Shown here piece by piece: positions 1-8,575 of a DNA stretch of 64,000 bases (position 1 is the stretch's first letter; each line of letters begins with the position of its first letter). Source of the stretch: Allorhizobium sonneratiae (GTDB lineage Bacteria; Pseudomonadota; Alphaproteobacteria; Rhizobiales; Rhizobiaceae); NCBI RefSeq assembly GCF_023700755.1, contig NZ_JAMKOJ010000002.1:188329-252328 (forward strand). Direction: 5' to 3'. The notes under the pieces are model-generated. The model saw only the letters and a list, made by a program, of their open reading frames with translations, made no database searches and was not told where the DNA came from. Both the position numbers and the translations under genes were made by a program.

Positions 1-609
1 CACAGCCTGGGTGCGGCTGTCGACATTGAGTTTCAGCAGAATGGCCGAGACGTGAGCCTTGACGGTGGCTTCCGACACATTGAGCTCATAGGCGATCTGC
101 TTGTTCAGCAGTCCCTCGCAGACCATGCCGAGAACCCGGTTCTGCTGTGGCGTCAGGGTTTTCAGCCGGGCCATCAGATCGGCAAGATCGCCATCCTCAC
201 GCATATCGGCGCCGGTCATGGGTGGACTGTAGATGTCCCCCTGCAACACGGTCTCTATGGCAGCGCGAATGTCGTCGATCGGGGCGGATTTGGAAATGAA
301 GCCAGACGCGCCGAGATCGAGCGAGCGACGAATGGTAGCCGTGTCGTCACTGGCCGAGCAGATGATGATGGCAAGGGCCGGAAATTCCGCCCGCAGCGCC
401 ATCAGGCCGGAAAAACCGCTGACACCGGGCATGGCCAGATCGAGCAACAGAAGGTCCACTTCCGGATGAGCCTGCGCCGCGAGGCGAACCGCCTGAAGGT
501 CGCCCGCCTCGATGATCAGGCCATTCTGGGTCATGCTGCTGACCGCCTGTCGCAGGGCGCCGCGAAACAGCGGATGATCATCGGCAATGATGATGTGATA
601 TGCAACCAT
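1..609 (-). CDS. LuxR/NarL-type response regulator, C-terminus cut by window edge
   Basis: A two-component response regulator that would bind DNA once phosphorylated. The 203 visible codons show an N-terminal receiver domain with the acidic pair Asp10/Asp11, phosphoacceptor Asp57 in a LLLLDLAMPG context and the conserved Lys107. A LuxR-type helix-turn-helix follows (about residues 145-203, with LTPQQNRVL and NKQIAYELNVSEATVKAHV). No stop codon is reached, so a few C-terminal residues lie outside the window. The start at 609 is preceded by a good GGGAGG Shine-Dalgarno. No cognate kinase is adjacent inside the window, so its signal is unknown. Confidence 0.93.
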   Translation of the reverse strand, partial: MVAYHIIIADDHPLFRGALRQAVSSMTQNGLIIEAGDLQAVRLAAQAHPEVDLLLLDLAMPGVSGFSGLMALRAEFPALAIIICSASDDTATIRRSLDLGASGFISKSAPIDDIRAAIETVLQGDIYSPPMTGADMREDGDLADLMARLKTLTPQQNRVLGMVCEGLLNKQIAYELNVSEATVKAHVSAILLKLNVDSRTQAV

Positions 610-965
610 TCCTTGCTCCCTCCCAAGAGCCATTGATCAGGTATCTGGCTTGAAAAGCGATCTTCTGGCCGCTCTTGCGCCACGCCTGCATCACACCCGC
701 CCTGCCATGATGCTTTCTGCGGATGATGACATCAGCCTGCATCCTTGCAAAGATCAGAACCGCAGTCTTCCCGACGATCTCTCCTCCAAAATCCCCGGTC
801 AGTCTGCCTGTTTTATCTTTACCGGCACAGCAAAGCGCATACAATCACTATGACATGGCATGGTTTGTCTTTCCATGAAAAATCCGGAAAGATTTCACAA
901 GAATTTTCTTATATAGATCATGTCGAGACAGAATGTGCAGCCGTTTTGCATGAGTGAGGGGCAAA
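610..965. other. Intergenic region between divergent genes
   Basis: This 356-base stretch separates the divergent response regulator and YitT gene. The segment from about 870 to 930 is AT-rich and is the likely place for the YitT promoter. I see no RNA gene, convincing small ORF or strong inverted repeat. Confidence 0.5.
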
Positions 966-1655
966 ATGGCTGCCGTTATGGGATTGGCGGCGGCAGACAG
1001 GGAACAGCCCATGGCGATGGCAGAGATGAAAAGCGGATTCTTCAAGGCGATAGCATCGCGCCCGGAACGGCATTCCCTTATCGACGATATTCAAGGCCTG
1101 CTTGCTGGCAGCCTTCTGGCCGGGCTTGGCGTGATGTTTCTCTCCGGTGCCAAACTTTTGTCAGGCGGAACGGCGGGCGTTGCCTTTCTGCTGCATTACG
1201 CCGCCGGCTGGAGTTTCGGCCTGCTCTTCTTTCTCATCAATCTGCCGTTTTACTATTTTGCCTTTCGTCGCATGGGTCCTGCCTTTACGATAAAGACGTT
1301 TCTGGCTGTAACGCTGACATCGTTTTTCTCATCGGCCCTGCCGAAATTCATCGGTTTCGGCGCGCTTGATCCGTTTATTGCCGCACTTGTCGGCGGGCTG
1401 TTGCTGGGAACGGGCATGCTTGCGCTGTTTCGCCATCGGGCAAGCCTTGGCGGTTTTGGCATTCTGGCGCTGTTTCTTCAGGATCGCTTTGGCTGGCGGG
1501 CGGGACTGGTGCAGCTTTGCTTCGATTGCACGGTGCTGGCCCTGTCCTTTCTGGTGGCAAGCCCCTTCATCATTGCCTGCTCGGTCGCCGGTGCTGCGGT
1601 GCTCAATCTGACGCTGGCCATCAATCACCGCCGCGACCGTTATATCGCTGTTTGA
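966..1655 (+). CDS. YitT family (DUF161) membrane protein, copy 1
   Basis: Integral inner-membrane protein of about 229 residues with five to six hydrophobic segments, assigned to the YitT/DUF161 family of uncharacterised bacterial membrane proteins. Visible landmarks are the DDIQGLLAGSLLAGLGV N-terminus, the GGTAGVAFLLHY segment and the C-terminal INHRRDRYIA tail. A close relative lies on the opposite strand at 2526-3164 and shares these landmarks (DIQGIVAGS, SGMAGFSFVLHY, INHRSDRYIA). The ATG at 966 has GAGGGG six bases upstream; an in-frame GTG at 954 would add four residues. It probably shares a transcript with the PheC-like gene 70 bases downstream. Transport substrate is unknown. Confidence 0.85.
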   Translation: MAAVMGLAAADREQPMAMAEMKSGFFKAIASRPERHSLIDDIQGLLAGSLLAGLGVMFLSGAKLLSGGTAGVAFLLHYAAGWSFGLLFFLINLPFYYFAFRRMGPAFTIKTFLAVTLTSFFSSALPKFIGFGALDPFIAALVGGLLLGTGMLALFRHRASLGGFGILALFLQDRFGWRAGLVQLCFDCTVLALSFLVASPFIIACSVAGAAVLNLTLAINHRRDRYIAV

Positions 1656-1725
1656 ATCTATACCGTGATTCCGGCTTGATAGGCTGCGATCGCAGCTTCT
1701 TTTTTTGCAACAAGGATAACACTGA

Positions 1726-2496
1726 ATGAAGCTTTGGCATTTTGCGCTTTTTGCAGCGCTTTTCTCATCTGTGGCAACAGCTCAGGCCGAGGATGGAACG
1801 CTTGCCGCGATCCGGCAGGCTGGTGTGCTGCGCATCGGCACAACAGGTGACTACAAGCCTTTCAGCTACAAAGGGCCGGATGGTGATCTGCAAGGAGCAG
1901 ATATTGCCATGGGCAAGGAACTGGCCGGTTCTCTTGGCGTGAAGCCGGATTTCGTCATGACGACATGGAAAACCATGCTGGATGATTTCAAGGCCGGGAA
2001 ATTCGACATGGTGGTCGGCGGCATTACCGTCAATCCGGTCCGCGCCGCAGTGGGGGATTTTTCCGTGCCCAACATCAAGGACGGCAAGCGCCCGATCGTT
2101 CGCTGCGCCGACACGCAAAAATATGTCTCGCTGGAGGCCATCGACCAGCCATCCGTGCGGGTGATCGTCAATCCCGGCGGCACGAATGACACATTCGCCC
2201 ATGCGCATTTCACCAAGGCGAAGATCGAGGTTTTCCCGGACAACAAGGTGATTTTCGACCAGATTGCCGCCGACAAGGCCGATGTCATGGTGACGGATGG
2301 GGTTGAAGTGGATTTGCAGGCAAAACTGCATCCTGGCGTCTTGTGTGCCGCTGCGGTGAAGGAGCCCTTCACCCATTTTGAAAATGCCTATCTGCTGCGC
2401 AAGGATCCGGCTTTCAAGTCCGCCGTCGATAACTTCATGACCAAGGCGCTTGCCGATGGCGACTGGACGCACAAGCTTGATGCTGCCATGAAATGA
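1726..2496 (+). CDS. PheC-like periplasmic cyclohexadienyl dehydratase (solute-binding-protein fold)
   Basis: A secreted 256-residue protein of the family 3 solute-binding fold. It looks more like cyclohexadienyl/arogenate dehydratase (PheC) than an amino-acid-binding protein. Residues 1-22 form a signal peptide. The segment GVLRIGTTGDYKPFSY, Trp81 in TTWKTMLDDF, IVNPGGTNDTFA, and TDGVE with Glu194 match, from memory, the Pseudomonas aeruginosa enzyme, where the corresponding Glu is the catalytic acid. PheC converts prephenate to phenylpyruvate or arogenate to phenylalanine in the periplasm. No ABC permease or ATPase genes accompany it, which also argues for an enzyme. It sits between two YitT genes. 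An amino-acid-binding protein remains the alternative. Confidence 0.75.
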   Translation: MKLWHFALFAALFSSVATAQAEDGTLAAIRQAGVLRIGTTGDYKPFSYKGPDGDLQGADIAMGKELAGSLGVKPDFVMTTWKTMLDDFKAGKFDMVVGGITVNPVRAAVGDFSVPNIKDGKRPIVRCADTQKYVSLEAIDQPSVRVIVNPGGTNDTFAHAHFTKAKIEVFPDNKVIFDQIAADKADVMVTDGVEVDLQAKLHPGVLCAAAVKEPFTHFENAYLLRKDPAFKSAVDNFMTKALADGDWTHKLDAAMK

Positions 2497-2525
2497 GGTA
2501 AATCTAAGTGATCCTGTCTGTATAA

Positions 2526-3164
2526 TCAGCGGAGCGCAATATAGCGGTCGGAGCGGTGATTGATCAGCACGAAGAGGTTGAGAATGACCGCGCCGACAAG
2601 CGAGCACATCACGACAAACGGGCTCGACACACCCAAAGCCAGCGTCATGACAATGGCGTCGAAACCAAGCTGCACGAGACCGGCCTGAATGCCGAAACGT
2701 TCCTGAATATAGACCGCCATGATGCCGATGCCGCCAAGGCTGGCACGGTGACGATAAAGCGCCAGAAGGCCGAAACCAAGCAACAGCCCGCCCAGCACGG
2801 CGGCCCAGACCGGATTGATCGATTGCAGGGTGATGAAGCGGTTTTCGACATCCACCAGGGCCGAGGTCAGGCCGACAGCAAGAAAGGTCTTGAGGGTAAA
2901 ATCCAGTCCCATGCGCTTGTAGGACAGAATATAGAAAGGCAGGTTGAGCGCAAAGAAAATCAGGCCGAAATTCACCCCGCTCCAGTAATGCAACACGAAG
3001 GAAAACCCGGCCATGCCGCTGGTAACCAGCCCGACCTTGGAAATGAAAAACAGGCCAAGTGCGGCAATCATCGACCCGGCAACGATGCCCTGAATATCCT
3101 CCAGCCGGCTGTGCCGGGTTGGATTCTTGTTCCAGATGCCGAAAATCATGTTGATCGAAGCCAT
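2526..3164 (-). CDS. YitT family (DUF161) membrane protein, copy 2
   Basis: A 212-residue polytopic membrane protein, paralogous to the protein encoded at 966-1655. Shared blocks include DIQGIVAGSMIAALGL, SGMAGFSFVLHYWSG, YRHRASLGGIGI and the C-terminal INHRSDRYIA. The ATG at 3164 is preceded by AAGGGG at good spacing; the open frame continues upstream without a better signal. It runs convergently towards the PheC-like gene, with stops only 29 bases apart, and no terminator hairpin is obvious there. Function of the family is not established. Confidence 0.86.
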   Translation of the reverse strand: MASINMIFGIWNKNPTRHSRLEDIQGIVAGSMIAALGLFFISKVGLVTSGMAGFSFVLHYWSGVNFGLIFFALNLPFYILSYKRMGLDFTLKTFLAVGLTSALVDVENRFITLQSINPVWAAVLGGLLLGFGLLALYRHRASLGGIGIMAVYIQERFGIQAGLVQLGFDAIVMTLALGVSSPFVVMCSLVGAVILNLFVLINHRSDRYIALR

Positions 3165-3268
3165 GGCTGCACCCCTTGTTTGTCTTGAGAATGCCTGAAA
3201 TCCGGCAGTCTGCAAGCGGGGTAAGTCAGTCTTCCTGACCTATCGTGAAAATAGCAAGATTCCGTCTT

Positions 3269-4210
3269 TCAAGCGATTTTTCTCGCAAGAAACAGGATGC
3301 CAAAGACAGGATTTCCGCCATCTTTGCGAAGCACCGTGTCCTGCCTTGTCAGGCAGCAAAGCCCGGCCTTGTTCAACTCCTCCAGCACATAGGGCTCGCT
3401 GTGCTGATAGCGCAGCGAGGGTGCAAGCGCGATGTCGCCGTCTTCAGGGCGTTCGACGGAAAAGGCGAAATATCCACCGGGAGCGAGCAGCGCCGACACC
3501 AGCGCAAAAACGCCGTTCAAAGCGCCGAGATACATCAGCACATCGGCGGCAACAGCCAGATCGGCGCGTCCTTCGTCTCCAGCCTTGCCAAAGAGACCGC
3601 AATTTTCTCTGTCCAGCGACAGATCGGCCTCGTCCAGCGCGTCATAGATCGCCTTTTCCCGCGCCTTGATCAGCATGGCCGAGGAGAGATCGAAGCCTTC
3701 GAGCCGGTCAGTGTGGGCGCGCAGTTCAACCCCCATCAGCCCGGTGCCGCAACCGAGATCGACGCTTGTGGCAAAGCGTTTATCCATGCCGAGATAGGAT
3801 AAAAGCATCGCCATCAGGTCCTGCGGCGCGCGATAGTCAAGCTTGTCGACAAGCGAAGTCTCGAACCGGTCGGCATAGTCGTCAAACAGCGCCTCGACAT
3901 AACGGCTCGGCGGATGCTCCGGTGCTTCCTCCGCACCGATCAGCGCCAGTTTCAGTCCGGCGGCGAACATGTCCTGCGGGTCGAGATCAAGCGTCCTGCG
4001 CCAAGCCTCGGCGGCTTTTTCGCAAAGGCCCGCAGCTGCGCGGTATTCACCAAGCTGAAACCAGCCGGCCACCCAGAGCGGCACCAGCTCAAGCGCCTGC
4101 TCCATCAGGTCGGCGGCGGCAAGATCATCGCCGGACTCCGAAAGGAGGCGCGCATATTCAGCACGGCGGTCGGCGGTCAGATCGCCGGAGGAAAGCTCAA
4201 TCTTCAGCAT
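3269..4210 (-). CDS. TPR-containing class I SAM-dependent methyltransferase
   Basis: A 313-residue cytoplasmic protein with two parts. Residues about 10-95 look like tetratricopeptide repeats (ARLLSESGDDLAAADLMEQAL; WFQLGEYRAAAGLCEKAAEAW). Residues about 135-310 are a Rossmann-type methyltransferase with motif I DLGCGTGLMG and a downstream LEGFDLSSAMLIKARE. The TPR part probably selects a protein partner or substrate, but the methyl acceptor is unknown. The start has no clear Shine-Dalgarno; it was chosen because the downstream sequence is the continuous family-like N-terminus. The gene is divergent from the DUF6460 gene. Confidence 0.83.
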   Translation of the reverse strand: MLKIELSSGDLTADRRAEYARLLSESGDDLAAADLMEQALELVPLWVAGWFQLGEYRAAAGLCEKAAEAWRRTLDLDPQDMFAAGLKLALIGAEEAPEHPPSRYVEALFDDYADRFETSLVDKLDYRAPQDLMAMLLSYLGMDKRFATSVDLGCGTGLMGVELRAHTDRLEGFDLSSAMLIKAREKAIYDALDEADLSLDRENCGLFGKAGDEGRADLAVAADVLMYLGALNGVFALVSALLAPGGYFAFSVERPEDGDIALAPSLRYQHSEPYVLEELNKAGLCCLTRQDTVLRKDGGNPVFGILFLARKIA

Positions 4211-4397
4211 GGGATATCAGTGTTGTGGAAAGCAATCGGCGGGTAATGGCGCAAGCGGTAAAAAAGGCAAGCAAAATCTTTCATATCGCCATCGAAATCG
4301 GGATAAGCGCTTGCGCTGCCATATTCCTATGCTTATCTCCCGCTACACAGAGGCAATGGGCGTCGGATCGTGCCCCTTTGACCAGCGAAGGACGTTT

Positions 4398-4664
4398 ATG
4401 TCGGACGGAGTGAACAGATTTCTCGGCGATTCCATCGCGCGCACCCTGATCAAGCTGATTGTGGTGTCGGTGATCGTCGGTTTTGCCATGCATATCTTCG
4501 GCATTTATCCTGTCGACATTCTCCACAGTATCCGTCATTTCGTCCAGGATCTGTGGATGCGCGGTTTCGGCGCTCTGGGTCGGCTTGGCGATTATCTCCT
4601 CCTCGGGGCCAGCATCGTCATACCGGTTTTCATTGTGCTGCGCCTCATCGACATGCGGAAGTAA
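4398..4664 (+). CDS. DUF6460 small membrane protein
   Basis: An 88-residue protein with two hydrophobic segments (around residues 16-35 and 62-82) of the DUF6460 family found in Rhizobiales; function unknown. The longer open frame reaches back to 4209, but the ATG at 4398 has AAGGA six bases upstream and gives the family-like N-terminus MSDGVNRFLGD. The next gene starts one base after its stop, so the two are probably translated together. Confidence 0.8.
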   Translation: MSDGVNRFLGDSIARTLIKLIVVSVIVGFAMHIFGIYPVDILHSIRHFVQDLWMRGFGALGRLGDYLLLGASIVIPVFIVLRLIDMRK

Positions 4665-4665
4665 G

Positions 4666-5250
4666 ATGACATCCTCCACGCCTCTTTCCCATCCGGTGCT
4701 TGCCCGGCGCAGCATTCTTCTTGCTGGTCTTGGCCTTGCCGCCGGGCTTGCCAGCTGCCAGACACCGCCGGTCGAACCGCCAGTTCCCGCCGATCTCACG
4801 GATGAAACCGAGACCTTCCTGCCCATGGTCAATGCGCTCAGGGCAAAATATGGCAAGCCGCCGCTGGTCAGCGATGCCAATGCAGCGCGTGCGGCGCTTT
4901 ATCAGGCAAAGCGCATGGCTGAAGCCAATAAAATGGCGCATGTCATGGGCTTTGGCGACAGTTTTGGCGAAAGGATGCGCCAATCCAATGTGCAATTGCC
5001 TGCTGCCGAAAACATCGCCATGATGCAGAAAACGCCGCAGGCTGCGATGCAGGCCTGGATCAATTCCAAGCACCATCTGGAAAACATGCTCGGCCCCTAT
5101 CACGGCCTCGGTGTGGCGGTGGCGCGCATCCCCTCGCGCGGCAACACGCCGTTCTGGAGCATGGACCTCTCCGGCGCGCCGCATCGTCGGCAAGAGGAAC
5201 CGGGGCTGATGCTGCCGACCGCTTCCGGCGTGATGCTGAGAATCGATTAG
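4666..5250 (+). CDS. CAP/SCP-domain lipoprotein, possible Tat substrate
   Basis: A 194-residue exported protein of the CAP (SCP/PR-1-like) superfamily. The N-terminus carries a twin Arg (ARRSILLAGLGL) and a lipobox LASC, so it is probably exported as a lipoprotein, perhaps by the Tat system. The mature part begins FLPMVNALRAKYGKPPL and includes MAHVMGFGDSFGERM, ENIAMM and HHLENMLGPYHGLGVAV, the usual CAP positions. The start at 4666 follows the DUF6460 stop by one base; a longer frame exists from 4483. Its TAG stop is formed by the first bases of the repeat that follows. Confidence 0.82.
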   Translation: MTSSTPLSHPVLARRSILLAGLGLAAGLASCQTPPVEPPVPADLTDETETFLPMVNALRAKYGKPPLVSDANAARAALYQAKRMAEANKMAHVMGFGDSFGERMRQSNVQLPAAENIAMMQKTPQAAMQAWINSKHHLENMLGPYHGLGVAVARIPSRGNTPFWSMDLSGAPHRRQEEPGLMLPTASGVMLRID

Positions 5251-5349
5251 AGCATCGTGCCGAAAATCGGAATCGACACGATGCTCCAAGATACTGTTTC
5301 CGCATCAGGTTTCCGAAAACCGGTTCCCACCTTTCGGCCGATGCTCTAG
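5249..5349. repeat. RIME-like palindromic intergenic repeat
   Basis: The element begins and ends with TAGAGCAT/GATGCTCTA-type ends. Its left part is a hairpin (GAGCATCGTG at 5250-5259 pairing with CACGATGCTC at 5277-5286). Its right part carries the recurring block TTTCCGAAAACCGGTTCCCAC, seen in related form near 34260. It may terminate transcription of the CAP gene. Confidence 0.75.
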
Positions 5350-5479
5350 GCTTTTCTGCCTTCCCATCAAAATCGGCTCTGATCGACAAAGCTGCGGATA
5401 GTCAGGCGAAAAGCCCCTCAGCATTGGACACGACTCAAAGGCGGGCTTACCACTTCGGATATCGTCCCCGGAGTGTTCT

Positions 5480-6814
5480 ATGACTGCCGCCCAATCGCAT
5501 TCTGCCCGTCTGGCCGTGACCCATCGCGGCATTCTGCGCATCGCCGTGCCGATGACCATCGGCTATGTCACCACGCCGCTTCTCGGCATCACCGATACGG
5601 CGGTGATCGGCCATCTCGGCGAGGCGACGGCGCTGGCGGGACTGGCGATTGGCGCAACGCTTTTCGATCTCATTTTTGCCAGCCTGAATTTCCTGCGGGC
5701 CTCAACCACGGCGCTGACCGCCCAGGCCTATGGGCGTCAGGACGAACGCGAGCAGATGGCGATCTTCTGTCGCTCGGCCCTGTTGTCGGTGGCGCTCGGG
5801 CTGATCATCCTTTTGCTCTCACCGCTGTTGAAACAGCTCGGGATTGCCATGATGGGGGCGGAAGGACGCGTGGCCGAGGTGACGGCCCGCTATTTCGCCA
5901 TCCGCATTCTGGCCGGGCCGCTGACGCTGATCAATTTCACTGTCATGGGCTCGATCCTCGGTCAGGGGCGCGGCTCGACCGGGCTTTTCCTGCAAATCCT
6001 GATCAACGGGGTCAATATCGGCCTGTCCATTGTGCTCGGTCTCTGGCTCGGCTGGGGCGTGACCGGCGTGGCGCTGGCGGCGGTGGCGGCCGAGGCCAGC
6101 GGCGCGATTGCCGGACTGGCGATCGTCTTGTCCAGCCATGGCCGGACCCATCTGCCAAACCGGCAGGAATTGCTCAGCAAAGACAAATTACGGCAGCTGT
6201 TTTCCCTCAATCGGGATATTCTGATCCGGAGTTTCAGCCTGCTGGCCGCCTTCACCCTGCTCACCCGCATCGGCACCTCGTTCGGCCCGGTCACGCTGGC
6301 CGCCAATGCGCTGCTGATGAATTTTTTCATGGTGTCGAGCTTTTATCTTGACGGCATCGCCACCGCCGCCGAGCAGATTGTCGGCCGCTCGGTCGGCGCA
6401 GAGGATCGCTTGTCCTTTCTGCGCGCCGTCAAGCTGACCGGCATCTGGTCCTTCGGCCTGTCGCTGACCAGCGCTCTGTTTTTTCTTCTCGCCGGCGGCG
6501 TACTGATCGATCTTTTGACCACGGCTGGCGATGTGCAAGCCGTGGCGCGGCATTATCTGCCCTGGGCGGCGCTGACGGCGCTGACCGGCGCGCTTGCCTT
6601 TCAGATGGATGGCGTGTTCATCGGCGCTGCCTGGTCGAGTGACATGCGCAACATGATGCTGGCGGCGCTGGCGGGTTACATCGCAGCCCTTGCCCTGTTT
6701 GTTCCGCTCTTCGGCAATCACGGTCTCTGGCTGGCGCTCAACCTGTTTCTGGTGATGCGCGGCCTGTTTCTCCTGAGCCGCCTGAGGCGCCGCACCGATC
6801 AGACCTTCTGCTGA
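5480..6814 (+). CDS. MATE family efflux transporter (DinF-like)
   Basis: A 444-residue inner-membrane transporter with about twelve hydrophobic helices, typical of MATE exporters, which move cationic drugs or other small molecules out using a Na+ or H+ gradient. Features include the N-terminal repeat ILRIAVPMTIGYVTTPLLGITDTAVIGHLG and the second-half block ANALLMNFFMVSSFYLDGIATAAEQIVG. The DGIA segment is typical of the DinF branch. The ATG at 5480 has GGAG six bases upstream. The 3' end overlaps the convergent pyrD by 16 bases. Substrate cannot be read from the sequence. Confidence 0.9.
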   Translation: MTAAQSHSARLAVTHRGILRIAVPMTIGYVTTPLLGITDTAVIGHLGEATALAGLAIGATLFDLIFASLNFLRASTTALTAQAYGRQDEREQMAIFCRSALLSVALGLIILLLSPLLKQLGIAMMGAEGRVAEVTARYFAIRILAGPLTLINFTVMGSILGQGRGSTGLFLQILINGVNIGLSIVLGLWLGWGVTGVALAAVAAEASGAIAGLAIVLSSHGRTHLPNRQELLSKDKLRQLFSLNRDILIRSFSLLAAFTLLTRIGTSFGPVTLAANALLMNFFMVSSFYLDGIATAAEQIVGRSVGAEDRLSFLRAVKLTGIWSFGLSLTSALFFLLAGGVLIDLLTTAGDVQAVARHYLPWAALTALTGALAFQMDGVFIGAAWSSDMRNMMLAALAGYIAALALFVPLFGNHGLWLALNLFLVMRGLFLLSRLRRRTDQTFC

Positions 6815-7890
6815 AGCCAGTGGGCAAGCCGCGTGTCGCGCAGATCGCGGATCGAGGCAACACCGTCACGGGCGACCGCTTTCGACAGTCCCTTGACGAT
6901 GGTGGCAGCCAAGGCAGGCCCTTCATAGACCATGCAGGAATAAAGCTGCACCAGATCGGCCCCGGCGCGGATTTTTTCAAGCGCTGTTTCCGCCGAAGAG
7001 ACGCCACCGACCCCGATGATCGGCAGATCAGGCCCCAGACGCTGTCGCATTCTGGCCAGAACCGCGGTGGATTTTGCAAAGAGCGGCTTGCCGGACAGAC
7101 CGCCAGTTTCTGCGGCAAAACGCCGGTTTTTCAAGCCTTCCCGCGACAATGTGGTGTTGGAGACGATCAGGCCGTCGAGAGGGCGGGTCAAAATCACCTC
7201 GGCAATGTCATCCATGCCCTCTTCGCTGAGATCGGGGGCGATTTTCAGGAAAACGGGGACATGGCGTCCTGCCTTTGCCGCCTCTTCGGCCCGGGCGGCA
7301 AGAACCGCATCCAGCAGCAGGCCAAGGCTTTCCCTGGCCTGCAGATCGCGCAGACCCGGCGTGTTGGGCGAGGAAATATTGGCAGTGAAATAGCTGGCCA
7401 CCGGATAAAAACGGCGAATGCCCGCGACATAATCAGCAATGCGGTCTTCCGCATCCTTGTTGGCGCCAATATTGACGCCGACAATGCCGGGTCTGCCTGC
7501 ACGTGCCTTCAGCCGGGCAAAGGCGGCATCATGGCCCTCATTGTTGAAGCCGAGCCGGTTGATCACGCCTTCATCCTCGATCAGGCGGAAAATGCGCGGC
7601 TTGTCATTGCCGCTTTGCGGCTTCGGCGTCAGCGTGCCGACCTCAGCGAAGCCGAAGCCAAGCCCCAGAAGCTCATCCGGCACCTCGGCATTCTTGTCAT
7701 AGCCTGCCGCCATGCCCAGCGGATTGGCAAAGGTGAGACCGGCGATGGTCTGCGCCAGTTTCGGGTCATCCGGCAGGCGGCATTTCGGCATCAGGCTGGA
7801 TTTCAGCCCGGCAATGGACAGGCCATGGGCGGTTTCGGCATCGAAGAGAAACAGGCCCGGGCGGGCAAAGGTCTTGAACGGGTCGATCAT
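6799..7890 (-). CDS. pyrD: Dihydroorotate dehydrogenase (quinone), class 2
   Basis: Membrane-associated flavoprotein that oxidises dihydroorotate to orotate in pyrimidine synthesis, passing electrons to quinone. The 363-residue protein shows GMAAGYDKNAEV, EVGTLTPKPQ.GN.KPR, NRLGFNN, the class 2 active-site loop NISSPNTPGLRDLQ with the catalytic Ser, SNTT, and the FMN phosphate region GVGGVSSAETALEKIRAGA. The start at 7890 overlaps the stop of the upstream DUF952 gene by an ATGA junction, indicating coupling; the frame is open further upstream but without conserved sequence. Confidence 0.96.
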   Translation of the reverse strand: MIDPFKTFARPGLFLFDAETAHGLSIAGLKSSLMPKCRLPDDPKLAQTIAGLTFANPLGMAAGYDKNAEVPDELLGLGFGFAEVGTLTPKPQSGNDKPRIFRLIEDEGVINRLGFNNEGHDAAFARLKARAGRPGIVGVNIGANKDAEDRIADYVAGIRRFYPVASYFTANISSPNTPGLRDLQARESLGLLLDAVLAARAEEAAKAGRHVPVFLKIAPDLSEEGMDDIAEVILTRPLDGLIVSNTTLSREGLKNRRFAAETGGLSGKPLFAKSTAVLARMRQRLGPDLPIIGVGGVSSAETALEKIRAGADLVQLYSCMVYEGPALAATIVKGLSKAVARDGVASIRDLRDTRLAHWLQQKV

Positions 7891-8240
7891 GGCATTGTGT
7901 CCGGAAAGAGATGCTCGCCGTTGTCGGCAAGCGGCAGGGGCTTTTCCCATAAAACCGCAGAGAGGGCCAAGGGACCGTAAAGATGCGGGAAGAGATCGCC
8001 GCCGCGCGACGGCTCAAACACCAGGGCCGGGCCAAGCGCTTTCGCATCAATGGCAATGAGCAACAGCCCTTTTTGTCCGGCAAAATGCCGCCGCGCCGTC
8101 TCTTTTGCCTGGCTGGCCGTGGAAAAATGGATGAAGCCATCGGCAAGATCGATCGGCGCGCCGGTAAACGCACCCGCCTTGCGGGCGGTCTCCCACAGGG
8201 TTTCCGGCACGATCTTGTAAACCACGTCAGTCAGGGGCAA
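7887..8240 (-). CDS. DUF952 family protein, likely TTG start
   Basis: A 117-residue soluble protein of the DUF952 family (YKIVPETLWETA, DGFIHFSTASQ, FPHLYGPL). Members resemble a compact mono-ADP-ribosyltransferase-like fold, but no activity is assigned to this protein. The best start is a TTG at 8240, with AAGGAG seven bases upstream; an earlier in-frame TTG at 8264 lacks such a site. Its stop overlaps the pyrD start by four bases, so the pair is an operon, an arrangement I recall from other rhizobia. Confidence 0.8.
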   Translation of the reverse strand: MPLTDVVYKIVPETLWETARKAGAFTGAPIDLADGFIHFSTASQAKETARRHFAGQKGLLLIAIDAKALGPALVFEPSRGGDLFPHLYGPLALSAVLWEKPLPLADNGEHLFPDTMP

Positions 8241-8320
8241 GCGGTTTCTCCTTGTCAGTCCCAAGTTGTCTGTCTCGAGCGCATCGGATGTGCAGAAAAT
8301 TGCCGCCTTTGTCTATGGCT

Positions 8321-8428
8321 ACTGCATAATTCCTCAAACCAGAATCGGTTTAAGGAGAAAATGATGCAGCAAATGTAAAGCGTTACAGCGTCCTTTGTGC
8401 GTTTGATAAAACGCACAAAGGACGCTGT
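8321..8428. repeat. Mosaic repeat with two palindromes
   Basis: Left module: CTGCATAATTCCT (8322-8334) faces AGGAGAAAATGATGCAG (8353-8369). Right module: a 20-base perfect inverted repeat, 8385-8404 against 8409-8428, with loop GATA. The same two modules occur in the opposite order at about 34145-34249, and the left module alone at 13780-13831 and 52187-52230. The rest of the 335-base gap before the next gene holds no recognisable gene. Confidence 0.85.
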
Positions 8429-8575
8429 AAATCCATGATGGTGTCACGTCCGGCAGGAGAACGCAGACCATGGCGCTTGAAACAAGGTCTTCTACGAGAG
8501 TTAGAAATAACAAATTAATGAAATAGTTGCATTGTCGTCCAGATGCGCTCAGCCACACGAAGGTAAAGCAGACGG

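Noticed and set aside
52..636. Long plus-strand open frame of 194 codons
   Set aside because: It is antisense to the response regulator, whose minus-strand translation shows complete receiver and HTH motifs.
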